This document shows, piece after piece, positions 20,632 to 31,478 of a DNA stretch of 64,000 nt (within the stretch, counting starts at the first letter, position 1; every line of letters starts with the position of its first letter). A program made the position numbers and the translations under genes. The notes beneath the pieces are model-generated. The model did not search any database. It was given only the letters and a program-made list of their open reading frames with translations, and was not told the origin of the DNA. Origin of the DNA: Pectinophora gossypiella (lineage: Eukaryota; Arthropoda; Insecta; Lepidoptera; Gelechiidae). The stretch is from contig NC_065425.1 of the NCBI RefSeq assembly GCF_024362695.1, forward strand, positions 9,119,001 to 9,183,000. Reading direction: 5' to 3'.

Positions 20632-20790
20632 GCCTGTATCCACCCACTGCTGGGTATAGGCATCCTCTCTTTCACGCCATCCTTTCCGGTCCTGTGCAAG
20701 TCTCATCCATTGCTTTCCGGCATACCTCACAATGTCATCCGACCACCGGGCTGGTCTGCCTCGATATCGCATACCACCCGTTGGCCACCA
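20632..20790 (-). pseudogene. LINE-3 (RTE-type) C-terminal fragment
   Basis: The minus-strand frame reads GRPARWSDDIVRYAGKQW, then MRLAQDRKGWREREDAY and TQQWVDTG. The GRPxRRW...QDRxxW...QQW pattern is the usual C-terminus of RTE-clade LINE ORF2 in Lepidoptera. No catalytic core remains. Its last codons resemble the SINE-A tail. Confidence 0.7.
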
Positions 20791-21103
20791 GTAACAGCCT
20801 TAGTCGATGGACTAAGGCTTGGGTCGATGGAATCGCTAGGCTTAAGCGGATAGGCAGGACACTTGGCAAGACGGGAAGACAACACATCTGTTGTCTTATT
20901 CTGATTCGTATTCCTACATCTTCGACTCTGTAAATACTCATTAAAAAAACCAGAGATAGTTTACTTTATACGCAATAGAGCAATTATTATCTAAAGGTTC
21001 TCTTATGTCCTTCCTAATAATAGAAAGAGCCTCGAGTTGTGAGGTTCTGTTGATCCTCCTTTTGTGAGGATGAGCCTGTTGTGATCCCATCTTGCCCAAT
21101 GTA
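20791..21103. other. Spacer
   Basis: Possibly more decayed LINE-3 sequence up to about 20930; no clear frame. A short inverted repeat (CCTTAGTCGATGG / CCATCGAC) lies at 20797-20830. Confidence 0.35.
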
Positions 21104-21245
21104 CAGTCATGAGCAATATAATGTACCCACTTTAGGACTCTGTCGCACTAACATATTTGACATTTAGTGAGACTCACAGTTCAATTTGTCAAAAAAGTTA
21201 ATGTGACATGGTACCAAAGTGTATACATATTAATGCTCGTGACCG
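21104..21245 (+). mobile_element. MITE-M copy
   Basis: 142 bp between TA dinucleotides (21102-21103 and 21246-21247). Almost identical to 3898-4039, so one of the youngest pair in the family. Confidence 0.82.
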
Positions 21246-21275
21246 TATATACGCAAATTGTGTTCGCAACTAGTA

Positions 21276-21668
21276 TGACGGACTTTCCATGCTACGTTCC
21301 TCAAAAACAATACAGATGGCGTTGTAAAGATTTTCCTTCGATTAACCTAATTTCATACATACATACATACATAAACTCACGCCCGCAATCCCCAATGGGG
21401 TGGGCAGAGCCACAAGTAATCAAAGACAACCTGCAGCCACCGTTGATACGAAATCCAAAGATGGATATGATGAACCTTATGGTGACAAGGGATCAGCCTA
21501 TCGCCCATAACATTAGTCCATCATGTTAGAGGACACAATCCCTCTGTCGGTTTTTACGACATGCCCGGGAAGAGAAGCAGCTGAACGTGTTCTATGTTTT
21601 TTATATGCTCCCAGAACAGCATAGAAGCAAACCCAAAAAAAGCAAAACCTAATTTCATGGATAACAAA
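21276..21668 (+). repeat. Dispersed repeat split by a SINE-T insertion
   Basis: 21276-21356 and 21646-21668 together match the uninterrupted sequence at 3361-3450, including CTAATTTCATGGATAAC. The intervening 289 bp are the SINE-T insert. Confidence 0.7.
21357..21645 (-). mobile_element. SINE-T, full insertion with 13-bp target-site duplication
   Basis: AACCTAATTTCAT flanks both sides (21344-21356 and 21646-21658), fixing the element at 289 bp. The sense strand is minus, ending GGGATTGCGGGCGTGAG and (TATG)n. No clear A or B box was found at its 5' end, so it may be a truncated LINE derivative. Its tail is shared with SINE-E. Confidence 0.85.
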
Positions 21669-21688
21669 TAATCATTTTAATTAATAAC

Positions 21689-22012
21689 GGCCTCTGTGGG
21701 CTAACCTCTGGACTGGAGAGTTGGGCTCACGATCCACAGGTCTCGGGTTCGAATCCCGGTGGGGACATATCACAAAAATCACTTTGTGATCCCTTGTTTG
21801 GTTAGGACATTACAGGCTGATGACCTATTTGTTCGAAAGTAAGATGATATTTGCTTCCGAAGGCACGTTAAGCCGTTGGTCCCGGTTACTACTTTCTGTT
21901 GTAAGTGAGTAATCGTTACATGAGCCATGTCAGGAACCTTTGGCGGCTCAATAGTAACCCTGACCTGGGTTGATGAGGTTGGTTATTCACCTCACAACCC
22001 ACACGATAGAAG
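21689..22012 (+). mobile_element. SINE-B copy, older
   Basis: Full structure with B box GGTTCGAATCCC near 21746, core near 21855-21885 and tail CACACGATAGAAGA. It has more substitutions and small indels than other copies (for example GACCTGGGTTG in place of GACACCAGGGTTG). Confidence 0.85.
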
Positions 22013-22257
22013 ATTTTTATTAACTTTCCACTACATAGTTATTGCAATAGTGAGTAAAAACTATACGACAGTTTATTCACAACCATTTATTTCAATACTA
22101 GACAAAGTTAGTGTTGTAGTAATATTACAACATTGTATAGAATAGAATAGTCAATAGGCTTGAAGCTAGTACGAGTAACACTGCAATGAATGAACGTACG
22201 TACTACGCTACTATCTGAAGTTAGGTGCTACTATGCGTCTACGCACGAATGTTTGTA

Positions 22258-22368
22258 AGCTGGGTGATGGAATCTGCTATCCTCAACGGGGTGGGTAGAG
22301 CAAGAATTATAAGGCAATTTGCAGCCGTTTTTTGTTATATAATCCTAAGATGAGTATGATGAGCGATT
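22258..22368 (-). mobile_element. SINE-T remnant, degenerate
   Basis: Only scattered landmarks remain (AACGGGGTGGGTAGAGC, GATGAGTATGATGAGC). Confidence 0.4.
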
Positions 22369-22599
22369 GTAAGTATATATCGCTATTTGAGAAAGGAGAA
22401 GAAAAAAAATAAAAAAAGAAAGGAAGAAGAAGAAGATCACGCAACAGAACTAGAGCCTTAGCCGAGTTATTATTATTTGATTTTTTTATTTACACATACA
22501 GCAATACATATGAAACTTTCACACAGCATTTACAAATGAGTGAATGATTTTTAAAGTTGCAAATGATTACGAAAAACAATAGTGTAATCACTACAAAAC

Positions 22600-22690
22600 C
22601 TCACAACTATATTCCAATTGGGGTAGTCAGAGGTACATCCATCTCAAGATGAACTAAGCACCCACACGTCACCGAGCTTTCTGTATCTAT
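22600..22690 (-). mobile_element. SINE-E 3' fragment
   Basis: CCAATTGGGGTAGTCAGAGG through CACCGAGCTTTCTGTA. Confidence 0.7.
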
Positions 22691-23223
22691 AGTGTAATCG
22701 AAAGAAATGTATAAGATTGACATAGCGAAAAATATTAATCACATCAAAACTCTTTCGATTGTTTGTGAAATAAAACACGAGTATTAACATTAAGAATGTG
22801 AACCCACTTTTCAGCCAATGGTCTAGTAACCAGAGTCACAATAAAAAAAGAAAAAAGAATGAAAAACCATAGAATACACAGTGTAAAATGATATTTATTT
22901 TTTATTCCTAATGCTCGTACTTCATATTTTTATGGTGACCCGATATATTAACGAATGAGAAGTCTAGATGAGTATTTAATTTAGAGATTTTCGTAATTCT
23001 TTTTTTCTTCTTACGAGTTCTGTATTATGTGTTTTTTTATCATTTGTAATTTGTGTGGTTGTGATTTCTTGGAAGTCTTATAGATATTATAGAGTTATAA
23101 AAAAATAGTAAGTAACTCAAAATAATAGAAACAAAGGTACTTAAAAACTCTTCTTATGCGATATAAAATTTACAAAGAAAAGGGAACCTTATTGATTTGT
23201 TTTTTTTTCTTACAATATTATTT
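22691..23223. other. AT-rich spacer
   Basis: Nothing recognised. Confidence 0.5.
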
Positions 23224-23230
23224 TTTATTA

Positions 23231-23639
23231 TTAATAGCCCTCAATGTCCCACTGCAGGGCAAAGGCCTCTCTTCCCTTCTTCCACTCCTCCCTGTCCCCA
23301 GCTTGCTCGCGCCACCGTTTCGAGAAGCGGTCTAACTCGTCGCGCCATCTTTTCCGTGGCCTTCCCCGACGTCTAACAGCACTTGCAGGAACCCACTCTG
23401 TAGCTTTTTTGGTCCAGAGGTCATCGGGCATTCGGGCAACATGTCCAGCCCAGTCCCATTTCAAGCAGGCAGCCTTTCTCGCTACGTCTGCTATTTTTGT
23501 TTTGGAATGCAGCGTGGTGTTTCGGATCCGATCGATCAATTTAACACCAAGGATGCTGCGTTCCATACCTCTCTGGCAAACCTTGAGTTTGGACTTTTGG
23601 ATGTCAGTCAAAGACCAAGTCTGAGCGCTGTAGGTTTGT
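23231..23639 (-). pseudogene. LINE-3 (RTE-type) ORF2 C-terminus, 5'-truncated
   Basis: The uninterrupted minus-strand frame begins AQTYSAQTWSLTDIQKSKL and includes KWDWAGHVARMPDDLW, RRRGRPRKRWRDELDRF and EAFALQWDIEGY before the stop. This is the post-thumb C-terminal region of RTE-clade reverse transcriptases. About 136 codons remain, without palm or endonuclease. An A-rich 3' end follows (T-rich on plus at 23202-23230). The final codons GAGGCCTTTGCCCTGCAGTG are the closest relatives of the SINE-A tail in this window. Confidence 0.85.
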
Positions 23640-24959
23640 GCTTACAATATATTGTTGTTATATATCTGTGCATTGAAAGGGAAAGTTAAAAATATAGTTA
23701 GGTACTACCCCATAAGCAACATTATAACAAAAACTAACCTAAAGTTATTAATTTAGACGGCGATAAGATTTTTTCATGCACATTTTTTTTTACATAAATT
23801 GCTGCTGTGCATTGTTTTAGACCACCTGCATCTTGCGTTGAATGTATCTCTGACTAACCTAATTGGGAATATAGTAATTTCCAATTTTAATATCAAATCC
23901 ATTACGTTACAATGATAAAGCAACCACTTTACCTCCCAATGATCTATCATAGTAAACGCTCGAAGTAAATCCAACATGGCGGCTGATAGTAACATTGACA
24001 GTAGATCTCGAGTTGCGCAACGTCTAGGCCGCGCAAGCGCACAAGGACTCCGTTCGACCTAACCTTATTGCATGTGATCTAAGTCCTAGGTTCTAAGTTT
24101 AATTTGTCTTTATATAAGTTTGATTTTTTTGTTACTTTCTGTACAATGTAATAAATATAAGTTTACGTATTTATTTATGGTACCTATTTATTTAATCCCT
24201 AATTATTATTAAAATAAAAGTAGTTACTTATGTTATTAATAAAGTGCTTTTTACTATTAGTTTTTGTAGTTTTAGCAAAAGGAAGGTTTTTTGTTACTAC
24301 CTTAGATTTTTTTAAAGTCTGCTCATTTCAATATTGTAATAAGTATCATCTTTTAGAACTTAATCTTAAAGTTTCTATTTATCCTAAGTATTTTATCCAA
24401 ACCGGATAAAATACAAAAAGCTACCTACAAAAAAGAAAAAAAAATGTTTTAAACCAGCCAGTAACTTAATGAAACCCTTCGTCAGTCTAAGTCTATCCGC
24501 CATGTTGCTTTAGCCGCAAGCCGTTGTAGTACTTGTAGGTTATATAGTAACATTGACAGTACGGTTGTGCAACGCTCGCCTTGGCCGAGCGCCTGCGCAA
24601 GGACCTGCGCCGCATGCGCCCGCGCCGATTCAAATTGAAATTCGAAGGCGCGAACTTGAACTTTGCGTTGAAAAAAAGAAAACTTCTTTGTCTTTTTAGA
24701 TCAAGCCTTAGCTATTTGAATACCTAGCGTCGTTTTAAACTGAAAATGTAATTGTTAATGTTTTAAATTATTAATATAATTTAAATGACAATGGCCTTTA
24801 ATCTTATCACTAAATAAAAGTTTAATAAATTAATTATAGTTTTCTTTAAAACAAGTGTATAATTAAAATGTATTAATAAATTAATTCAATATTGATTACC
24901 TACTCGCAAGCAGCAGCTTGCATTGCAAAAAGTGGGTTAAAAATTCATGTCATATCCTT
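23640..24959. other. Unique AT-rich DNA with a duplicated CpG-containing segment
   Basis: 23978-24060 and 24540-24625 share TAGTAACATTGACAGTA followed by a CpG-rich stretch (GCGCAAGCGCACAAGGAC versus GCGCCTGCGCAAGGACC). No repeat elsewhere matches. Possible promoter or 5' exon duplication; no frame supports coding. Confidence 0.4.
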
Positions 24960-27045
24960 CATGTGGTTATCTCATTTCCGGAATGCATTGTTTTGACCCC
25001 ATTTCTTTAAAAAGTTGATAATTTAATTTAAGTGGACTTAAAAAACTTTACTATTTTAAAATTATAACGTCTACTTACTCTGTGGGTCCGATAAAATACC
25101 TAACGTAATTATCTTATATACCACCACATGGATGGGCTTATTTACAAATTGAAGGGCGTAAGGAGCATACTCCACTTAGTTACTCCACTACAGATTACTG
25201 GAGAAGCAACAAAGTCCCTAGTTTAATTTTAAATGACAGTAAATGTAAATAAAACATTCAATAAAAGTAATAAGCTAATATTCACTTTTATTTTTTATGT
25301 TTTATTAAAGCGAGGCAAAAACTTCAGGAAGTTCATTTTCAAAACACTAAAAACTTTCGAAAACAATTAACAAATCTGTTCATTCACATAACAATATAAA
25401 TTTTAATTATATTTTATAAATTTTAATTAAATTTAGAAGCAAACGAATTAAAAACGTGATCAATAGCAGTAGCCAAAAGTTCCGTCGGTAATATTTTAGC
25501 CTACGATCACGCGTAGTCTCTCGTAGCATCTTTAATATCGCATTTTTAAACATTTAATTTCATTTATTTCCATTTGAATATCTTTATTAATAATTTATTA
25601 ATTTATTTAATGGTTTATTTTACATTTTAAAAAGTTTAATTAATTTTTAATTACTTTAATCATGATTTCAGTAATTAATCTGTTTATCAATGGTTAAGTT
25701 TGTAGATTATCCATAAATTTAGTAGACAGTTGACGCAAAACTGTGTGAAGTTGCAATAGAAAAGTGTGGAACGCATTTTCTATTCCGTCATTGGCCTTCG
25801 ATCAAAATATAGGTTGCAATTTATTAACGCACACATGCGCAACACACGCACACCAATACAAAGTTGAAATGTAAAACGTGGTCGTCATAGAAAAAGAGTG
25901 GGACAGATAATGGGAGGGGCGTGTGGTGGGGGGAATTGCTAAGAAAAACACAAAAAATGTGCGTGAACCCTACGCACACACGCGCGCGATGCGTTAACGT
26001 ATGCATAACACGCACACAGCCACCACCAAGGAGAACGGAAGATTAAGGGCGCATTAATTTTTCAAAACCACGTCCGAAGTTCTTTGTTGGTACTCACATG
26101 CGTCAGAGGGGGCCTGGTCTTCTTCGGTCCAGTTTGACACTTCGGTGGTAATTTTGTAAAAAAAAGAAAAAGTTCCAATTTCGAAACGGTGTCACCTTGA
26201 GTGACGGCCACAAATCCCTCAGCCGAACTTGGTCTGCACACAACACACGAAACACATCACTCTAGTCACAGTACACAAAATATTCTCTTAAAAACTCTGT
26301 CAATAAAAATAAAAAATATAGTTCGTGGGTCCTAAGTTTCCATGTGATATGTTTAATTGTTTACGTCGCACTAAATATACGCGGAAAACGCGGTAAAAAA
26401 AATAATTATTTTTTGTTTTTTTTTTTTGTGAGCACTCGCGTTTGATATGAATATATTTTTTTTATTTAAAAAATATAGTTTGTGGTCTATTTTATCGCGT
26501 GGTGGTGGCGCGGGGTTGCCTGCATGCGGCGTTGCACTGGCGACTCGCGACCGACTAAACCGCGTGCATACTTAGCCATTACCTTGTATTTACTGCTCTT
26601 GATAGCCGCGACGCAACATTCTTGACACTTGAAACGTCAGCTCAGATGTTTGTTGTTACGCGGATGTTCGAGCATTTTGTTTTATATATTGCACTCAATT
26701 GCGTATACAATAACTGCTGAAATACAAAAAAAGCACAGAGAGTACCTAAATACTACACTTGTTCGTAAAAGTGCCTCAAACCTTTTTATGGTTATTTCAG
26801 AATTATCTAATGAAATTAAATCATCATAATTTTATTTAACGTAGTAACGAAGACTTTTACATTTAAAAAAGTACACTTGTTTGAGATTTGTTAAGTTAAT
26901 TACTTCTAATAGTTTTAAAAATTGAACTGGTTAATATATTATTATTTTCTTTGAATGTCGACTACGACACGACTTACGAAGAAGGCTTTTTATTAAAAAA
27001 AACATCAATTTTAATAATCCTACAACACTAACCAACACATCCAAA
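24960..27045. other. Mostly unique region with CpG-rich patches
   Basis: Few repeat matches. AC-rich words flank 25827-26020 and a GC-rich patch lies at about 26500-26600 (GTGGTGGCGCGGGGTTGCC). This profile suits regulatory or 5' transcribed DNA, but no start site can be proven. A short SINE-A-like word (GGAGCATACTCCAC) at 25161-25174 is too small to call. Confidence 0.35.
26098..26139 (-). other. Weak candidate exon 3' boundary
   Basis: On the minus strand a strong donor (CAT|GTGAGTACC) follows a frame reading SNWTEEDQAPSDA, with an AG acceptor after a T-rich run 42 bases upstream. A longer alternative begins at an acceptor near 26241. Its phase would fit the exon at 46.7 kb, but there is a one-in-three chance of that. 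I do not recognise the peptide. Confidence 0.25.
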
Positions 27046-27222
27046 TATCATTATCACCCTAGAGTTACCCTGTTTTCACGGGGTCTGTTCACCTAACCTG
27101 AAGATTTGACAAGTCTGTTTTTACAGAGTATTTTTTTTTGTCGTGAAAAATATTTTTTTTATAAAGGCGACTGCCTATCAGACCCACACAATCAACCAAC
27201 CAAACAACACCTGTAATAATTT
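27046..27222 (-). mobile_element. SINE-C, 3' half, diverged
   Basis: CACGGGGTCTGTTCACC, ACCTGAAGATTTGACAAG and GACTGCCTATCAGACC match the SINE-C 3' region. A T-rich expansion lies in the middle. Confidence 0.65.
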
Positions 27223-28433
27223 ATACTCTATTTCCGGTTCACGGGAGGAGGGCTGTGTGTGTCTATTCAGAAGTTTGACAAATAATTTGCTAAATTCAAA
27301 TGTAAAAAACAACTAAAAAAAACTAAAACTGCTTAATTATATTTCACGATAAAAACATTAAGAAACAACGAACAACTTATAAAGAAACAGTATCAACACA
27401 AAAGTCCAATAAGATTTTTCTAATCGAAAGTATCAAACGTAGTAAGTCGCGCTATACTCACTACATCGACAAGAATGCACAGAGTGCATACACTTGCACC
27501 TGTGTGGAACCACGCGCATGGACGGTCCTCGCACAGTTTAGTTTTTAAACACTTTACTATCCTTCAATCTCACAATAAAAACTTATCAGAACACAAAAAA
27601 TTCACATTTCAAAATTTGTCCAAAAAGTTTGGTTGATTTTGCTTTAAAAAAAAGAAAAAAGAAAGCACGGACGATTTTTTCGCGCGCCCTGTGCTAGTGT
27701 TAGTGACTTTGTGTGCACTTTTTTATCGTTTTTTTCTCGGAGTGTGGGTGCGTTCGATTGTACAGCCATTGCGCTAGTGTGGCTGTATGGAGGTGCATTC
27801 GTGTGCGTGGTTCTTATAAGAAAATGGTTCGCGGAAAAAATTAGTCGGATACCATGTAGATGGCGCTGCTTCTATGATTCTATGAGAGTTTCCGCGCCCG
27901 AAAATTATTTGCTGTCGCCCTTCACGACTTTCGACGTTTGCACTTTGAATTATGGATTTCTAAGTAAAGCCATCGAGTTTTCTATATAGAAATGCTTCCA
28001 GTTTGTCGTAACAATAACGTTCCGTATCTTCACACAATTTTATTAATCGAAATAGATAAAAAAAGTGGGATTTTTCAGAAAAAAAGTTCCCGTCGGTAAA
28101 ATTTGTAGCGCCTAACTCTACTTCTTGCATTGATAAAAAAAATAATGAATTAATTATTAAAATGGTGAATCTACATTGTAATGATCCTACAGCGTAAAAT
28201 TGCCTGGAAGATATTGCTTTTAGCAAAATGTCTGCATTCTTTTATCATTCTTTAGTTAATTCTTATTTATTTTTAACTGAGTTTACCTATAACTATATGA
28301 AAGAGTTAATGTGACGACCTTGTTAGCTCAATATGTAATTGCACTTGCCTGGTCCTAACTTCGATTCCCAATTAGGTGTTAGTTTGTCTTTAAAGTTTCC
28401 ATAGTGAACAATTGATTGAGATTATTTGCACAT
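27223..28433. other. Spacer with a CpG-rich patch at 27.68-27.91 kb
   Basis: TTTTCGCGCGCCCTGTGC and AGATGGCGCTGC occur in a unique, GC-richer stretch. A 92-codon frame from 27711 has no recognisable domain and is probably non-coding. A B-box-like CTTCGATTCCC at about 28360 hints at a decayed SINE head. Confidence 0.4.
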
Positions 28434-28524
28434 ATTTTTTTTACATGACTAAACTGACATAGATTTACCGCAAATGGCATTAACTACTTGGCTGGGCAAA
28501 TGGGAAGCGCTCTCACGTGGTATG
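28434..28524 (-). mobile_element. Retro-J 3' fragment
   Basis: Poly-T, then GGCATTAACTACTTGGCTGG and GAAGCGCTCTCAC; same 3' end as the 33.96 kb copy. Confidence 0.6.
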
Positions 28525-28747
28525 CTTAATTAAAGACTCTCTCAATCAGTATAAGTTTAAACCTATGCTCTTCTGAAACGGTTAAATAACGTATTTTATA
28601 AGTTTCGCCGTGCAAACTTGACATTGCACTTCACGAACACGGGTTCAATTCCCAGTCGCGGTGAATTAGATAACGCACTTTTAAAAGTTCATATAAAATC
28701 GTATGCGGGTTTGAATCTGATGGCTATAGAGCACAAGTATAAATTAA

Positions 28748-29074
28748 AACACATAAACAGCCTATATACGTCCCACTGCTGGGCACAGGCCTCCCCTCAA
28801 TCAACCTGAGGGAGTATGGAGCATACTCCACCACGCTACTCCATTGCGGGTTGGTGGAGCCGTTTTACGGCTAATACCCAGAACCAACAGCTCATAACGA
28901 CAAAAAAGTAAGATGTACTTTTTTGGACAATCTGATGATTCAAGCCTGCAATTTCCTCACCAAGCAAAGGAACTGTCTCACATAGTGATTTCGACAATGT
29001 CCCCATCGGGAATCGAACCCGGAGCTCCAGTTCGTGAGCTCAACTCTCTAGCCATTAGACAATGGAGGCTGTAT
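28748..29074 (-). mobile_element. SINE-A full-length with 10-bp target-site duplication
   Basis: GTATAAATTA flanks at 28738-28747 and 29075-29084. B box GGTTCGATTCCC (reverse of 29007-29018). The core is altered (ACAGCTCATAACGAC in place of the GTTAAGC block), so the copy is older than the one at 9.86 kb despite its clean duplication. Confidence 0.88.
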
Positions 29075-29170
29075 GTATAAATTATAAATTGTTAGCAGAT
29101 ATTATGTCGTTTCGCCAACACGAAGAGGCCCCTTGAGACAATTTAATATGTGGTGTGACACCTATTATTA

Positions 29171-29288
29171 CATAACATTTAATTTAATTAAAATAATAAA
29201 TAAAATCTAAACATTCGAGGCTTTTCAGAAAAGTTTATTTTCAAATGTAATGACTTTTTTATGAATATAAGTTACACAAGAATAGGTC
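29171..29288 (+). repeat. Left copy of a ~120-bp direct repeat
   Basis: Shares TAACATTTAAT, CATTCGAGRCTTTTC and ATGAATATAAG with 29631-29763. The two copies bracket the SINE-C at 29291-29622. Confidence 0.65.
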
Positions 29289-29290
29289 GT

Positions 29291-29622
29291 CGTCATCTTC
29301 CTAGCGTTATCCTGTTTTTCACAGGGTCCGCTTACCAAACCTGAAGATTTGACAGGTCCGGTTTTTTACAGAAGCAACTGCCTGTCTGACCTCCCAACCC
29401 GCGAAGGGGAAACAAGCCCAATACAGTTTAGGTCACATACCTCAGAAATGCATTTCTCGGGAATAAGGGTTTCCTCACGATGTTTTCCTTCACCGCCGAG
29501 AACGTGATAATCATATATGATCCAAACATGAATTCGACGATCATTGGTTTAGGTCTGTGCTGGTTTCGAATCCGCGACCCACTTCGACACAAGCGTTTTA
29601 CCAACTAGGCTACCACGACTCT
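29291..29622 (-). mobile_element. SINE-C, full-length
   Basis: Minus strand: a tRNA-like head (GTGGTAGCCTAGTTGGTAAA with B box GATTCGAAACC), the body with TGTTTTCCTTCACCG in reverse, and the end TAACGCTAGGAAGATGACGA. Most complete member of the family here. Confidence 0.82.
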
Positions 29623-29630
29623 TATAAAGT

Positions 29631-29763
29631 AACATTTAATGTAATTAACATAACAAATAAAATCAAAACATTCGAGACTTTTCGGAAAAGTTTATTTTGA
29701 GTAAGTAATGTCTTTCGAATATATAATGACTTTTCTATGAATATAAGTGACGCAAGAATAGGT
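29631..29763 (+). repeat. Right copy of the ~120-bp direct repeat
   Basis: See the left copy. It is about 15 bp longer because of an inserted TCTTTCGAATATA-like stretch. Confidence 0.65.
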
Positions 29764-29944
29764 AGTAAAGATAATTTATATTTTAGTTGAGATAGTGCCA
29801 CTTATGATAACGTAAGTAGGTATTATAGTAATTATAATTTAGATACTAGATCCTAGGTTCCAAGGAAACTTAGTTTATAGATATTTAGATAGTCATACTG
29901 CGTAGAAATTGACTTTGGATGGCTTGTAAGATTGTTATTATGAT

Positions 29945-30125
29945 AATGCACACTAATAATATTATAAATGTAATGCTAATTCTGTCTGTTACCATGTCAT
30001 TCTTAAACTACTGAACCGATTTTGACGAAATTTGGTATGGAGATAGATTGGGAACTAAGAAAGAACATAGAATATTTTTTATCCCAGAAATCTTCTCTTA
30101 AGGGGATGAAAAAGGAGTAGAATGG
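29945..30125 (+). repeat. Common lepidopteran dispersed repeat, unclassified
   Basis: Contains CTACTGAACCGATTTTGACG followed by AAATTTGGTATGGAGATAG and TTTTTATCCC. I know this motif as widespread in Lepidoptera, from memory and not from this window. Ends are not defined. Confidence 0.5.
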
Positions 30126-30209
30126 TAGGGGAAATTATGGGTGGAAAGCTGTATTACCAGACAGAGTTAAGTGAGATAAATTTAAGGACAATATGAAGTT
30201 TTAGTATGT

Positions 30210-30425
30210 TCCATACATACATAAACACACGCCTGTAGTTCCTAATAGAGTGGGCAGAACTACGAGTAATCAGAACACAACTTGCAAACACTTTTGGTAC
30301 TGAGTCTGAGATGGATAGGGGCAATGGTCATTTTTATCAGACACATCCGTCTGTCGGATTTAACGAATGGTCCGGGAATGTAAGCAGCTGAACGCATTGT
30401 ATGATGTTTTATCGCTCGCAGGATT
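30210..30425 (-). mobile_element. SINE-T copy, diverged
   Basis: CATACATACATAAACACACG end, GTGGGCAGAACTACGAGTAA and GTCCGGGAATGTAAGCAGCT landmarks; internal deletion near 30320. Confidence 0.65.
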
Positions 30426-30435
30426 AATTTAATTA

Positions 30436-30550
30436 TTCATCATCATCATTATCTCTCTAGCGTTATTCCGTTTTTCACGGGGTCCGCTTACCTAACCTGA
30501 AGATTTGACAGGTCCGGTTTTTACATGTCAGGTCCGGATTTTTTCCTGTT
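30436..30550 (-). mobile_element. SINE-C 3' end fragment
   Basis: TTTTTCACGGGGTCCGCTTA and CCTGAAGATTTGACAGGTCC. The GACAGGTCCGG word is then partly repeated. Confidence 0.7.
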
Positions 30551-30633
30551 CTTTATTTAATTATTATTACTATGAAAAATAATAATGAAATACTATTACT
30601 ATATTGCACCGTCCCATATTTTTACATTTTTTT

Positions 30634-30855
30634 CCACTCTAAGGTTGCTTGGAAGAAATTGCAGCTTTGCTATAAGGCCGCCAATTGTATTTCTGCTGTC
30701 ATTTTGTACCTAAATTGTCCTTTACGTTGTTTTTATGTGTAGATAAATTGTTTTTATATTGTTAGTAAAATTATGTTTTATTATTATTTTTGTAACGTTA
30801 GAATTTTTTTATAATTATTTATGTTAATTATGACAGTATCAAATAAATTCTAAAA
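30634..30855 (+). mobile_element. LINE-6 3' end
   Basis: CTTGGAAGAAATTGCAG and ATAAGGCCGCCAATTGTAT match the minus-strand LINE-6 end at 57.1 kb. Non-coding 3' untranslated region only. Confidence 0.6.
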
Positions 30856-31164
30856 TAACATTAGGTACTTACGCGAGAATTTGTTTTTTTTCCTCAGAAT
30901 TTTAGCGATGGTTTTTCCGTTCTCCTCAAAATATATTTTACAGAAGTGACGAATAACAAAATGTAAGTTACCTATTAATTTTGTTATTTCATTCAACGAT
31001 CTACGATGAAAAAAAAAGCCTCAATAATTACAATGATGACATCACTCAGTATCCTAAATTACTTTATATTTCGGCAGAACCACTGATCTTGCGCATACGC
31101 AACTGTGTAAACTTGCAGGTTGGTATGTTTGAAGTGTTATGTCATACTGAACAAACTGACTGAA
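30856..31164. other. Spacer
   Basis: Nothing recognised. Confidence 0.45.
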
Positions 31165-31386
31165 CTGACTTGTGGCTCTGTCCACCCCCATTAAGGATCA
31201 CGGTGTGAAATTACTTCCCGTAAGAGAAGTAGTACGTGCTCCGGAAAGCACGTCAAGCCGCTGGTACCGGGCTACTAGACAAAACGCATCTACCAACCCG
31301 CACTGGAGCAGCATCGTGAAGTATGCTGCATACCACCTCCTCATGAGGGGAAGCCTGTGCTCAGTAACAGGACGTATATAGGTTAT
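31165..31386 (+). mobile_element. Diverged SINE-A fused to a SINE-T tail piece
   Basis: 31165-31210 resembles the SINE-T tail (GGCTCTGTCCACCCCCATTA). From 31238 the SINE-A core and tail follow with many changes (ACGTGCTCCGGAAAGCACGT, GGACGTATATAGG). The frame across it is not a gene. Confidence 0.55.
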
Positions 31387-31418
31387 TTTAAAAAAGAATT
31401 ATGTCGGACTCGAGGCAG

Positions 31419-31478
31419 ATGAAATTTCATAGTCTCTGCTTGCCCCGGTGGGAAATAGGCGTGAGTTTATGTATGTAT
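31419..31478 (+). mobile_element. SINE-T2 tail
   Basis: AGTCTCTGCTTGCCCCGGTG, then GGAAATAGGCGTGAGTTTATG and (TATG)n. A short tail type shared by 41.4, 43.7 and 58.5 kb. Confidence 0.65.

Noticed and set aside
21167..21529. 120-codon ORF
   Set aside because: Runs through MITE-M, a dispersed repeat and SINE-T; a mosaic with no protein similarity.
27711..27989. 92-codon ORF beginning MCTFLSFF
   Set aside because: Cys/Phe-rich, no recognisable domain, no splice context and no repeat of the frame elsewhere; insufficient support for a gene.
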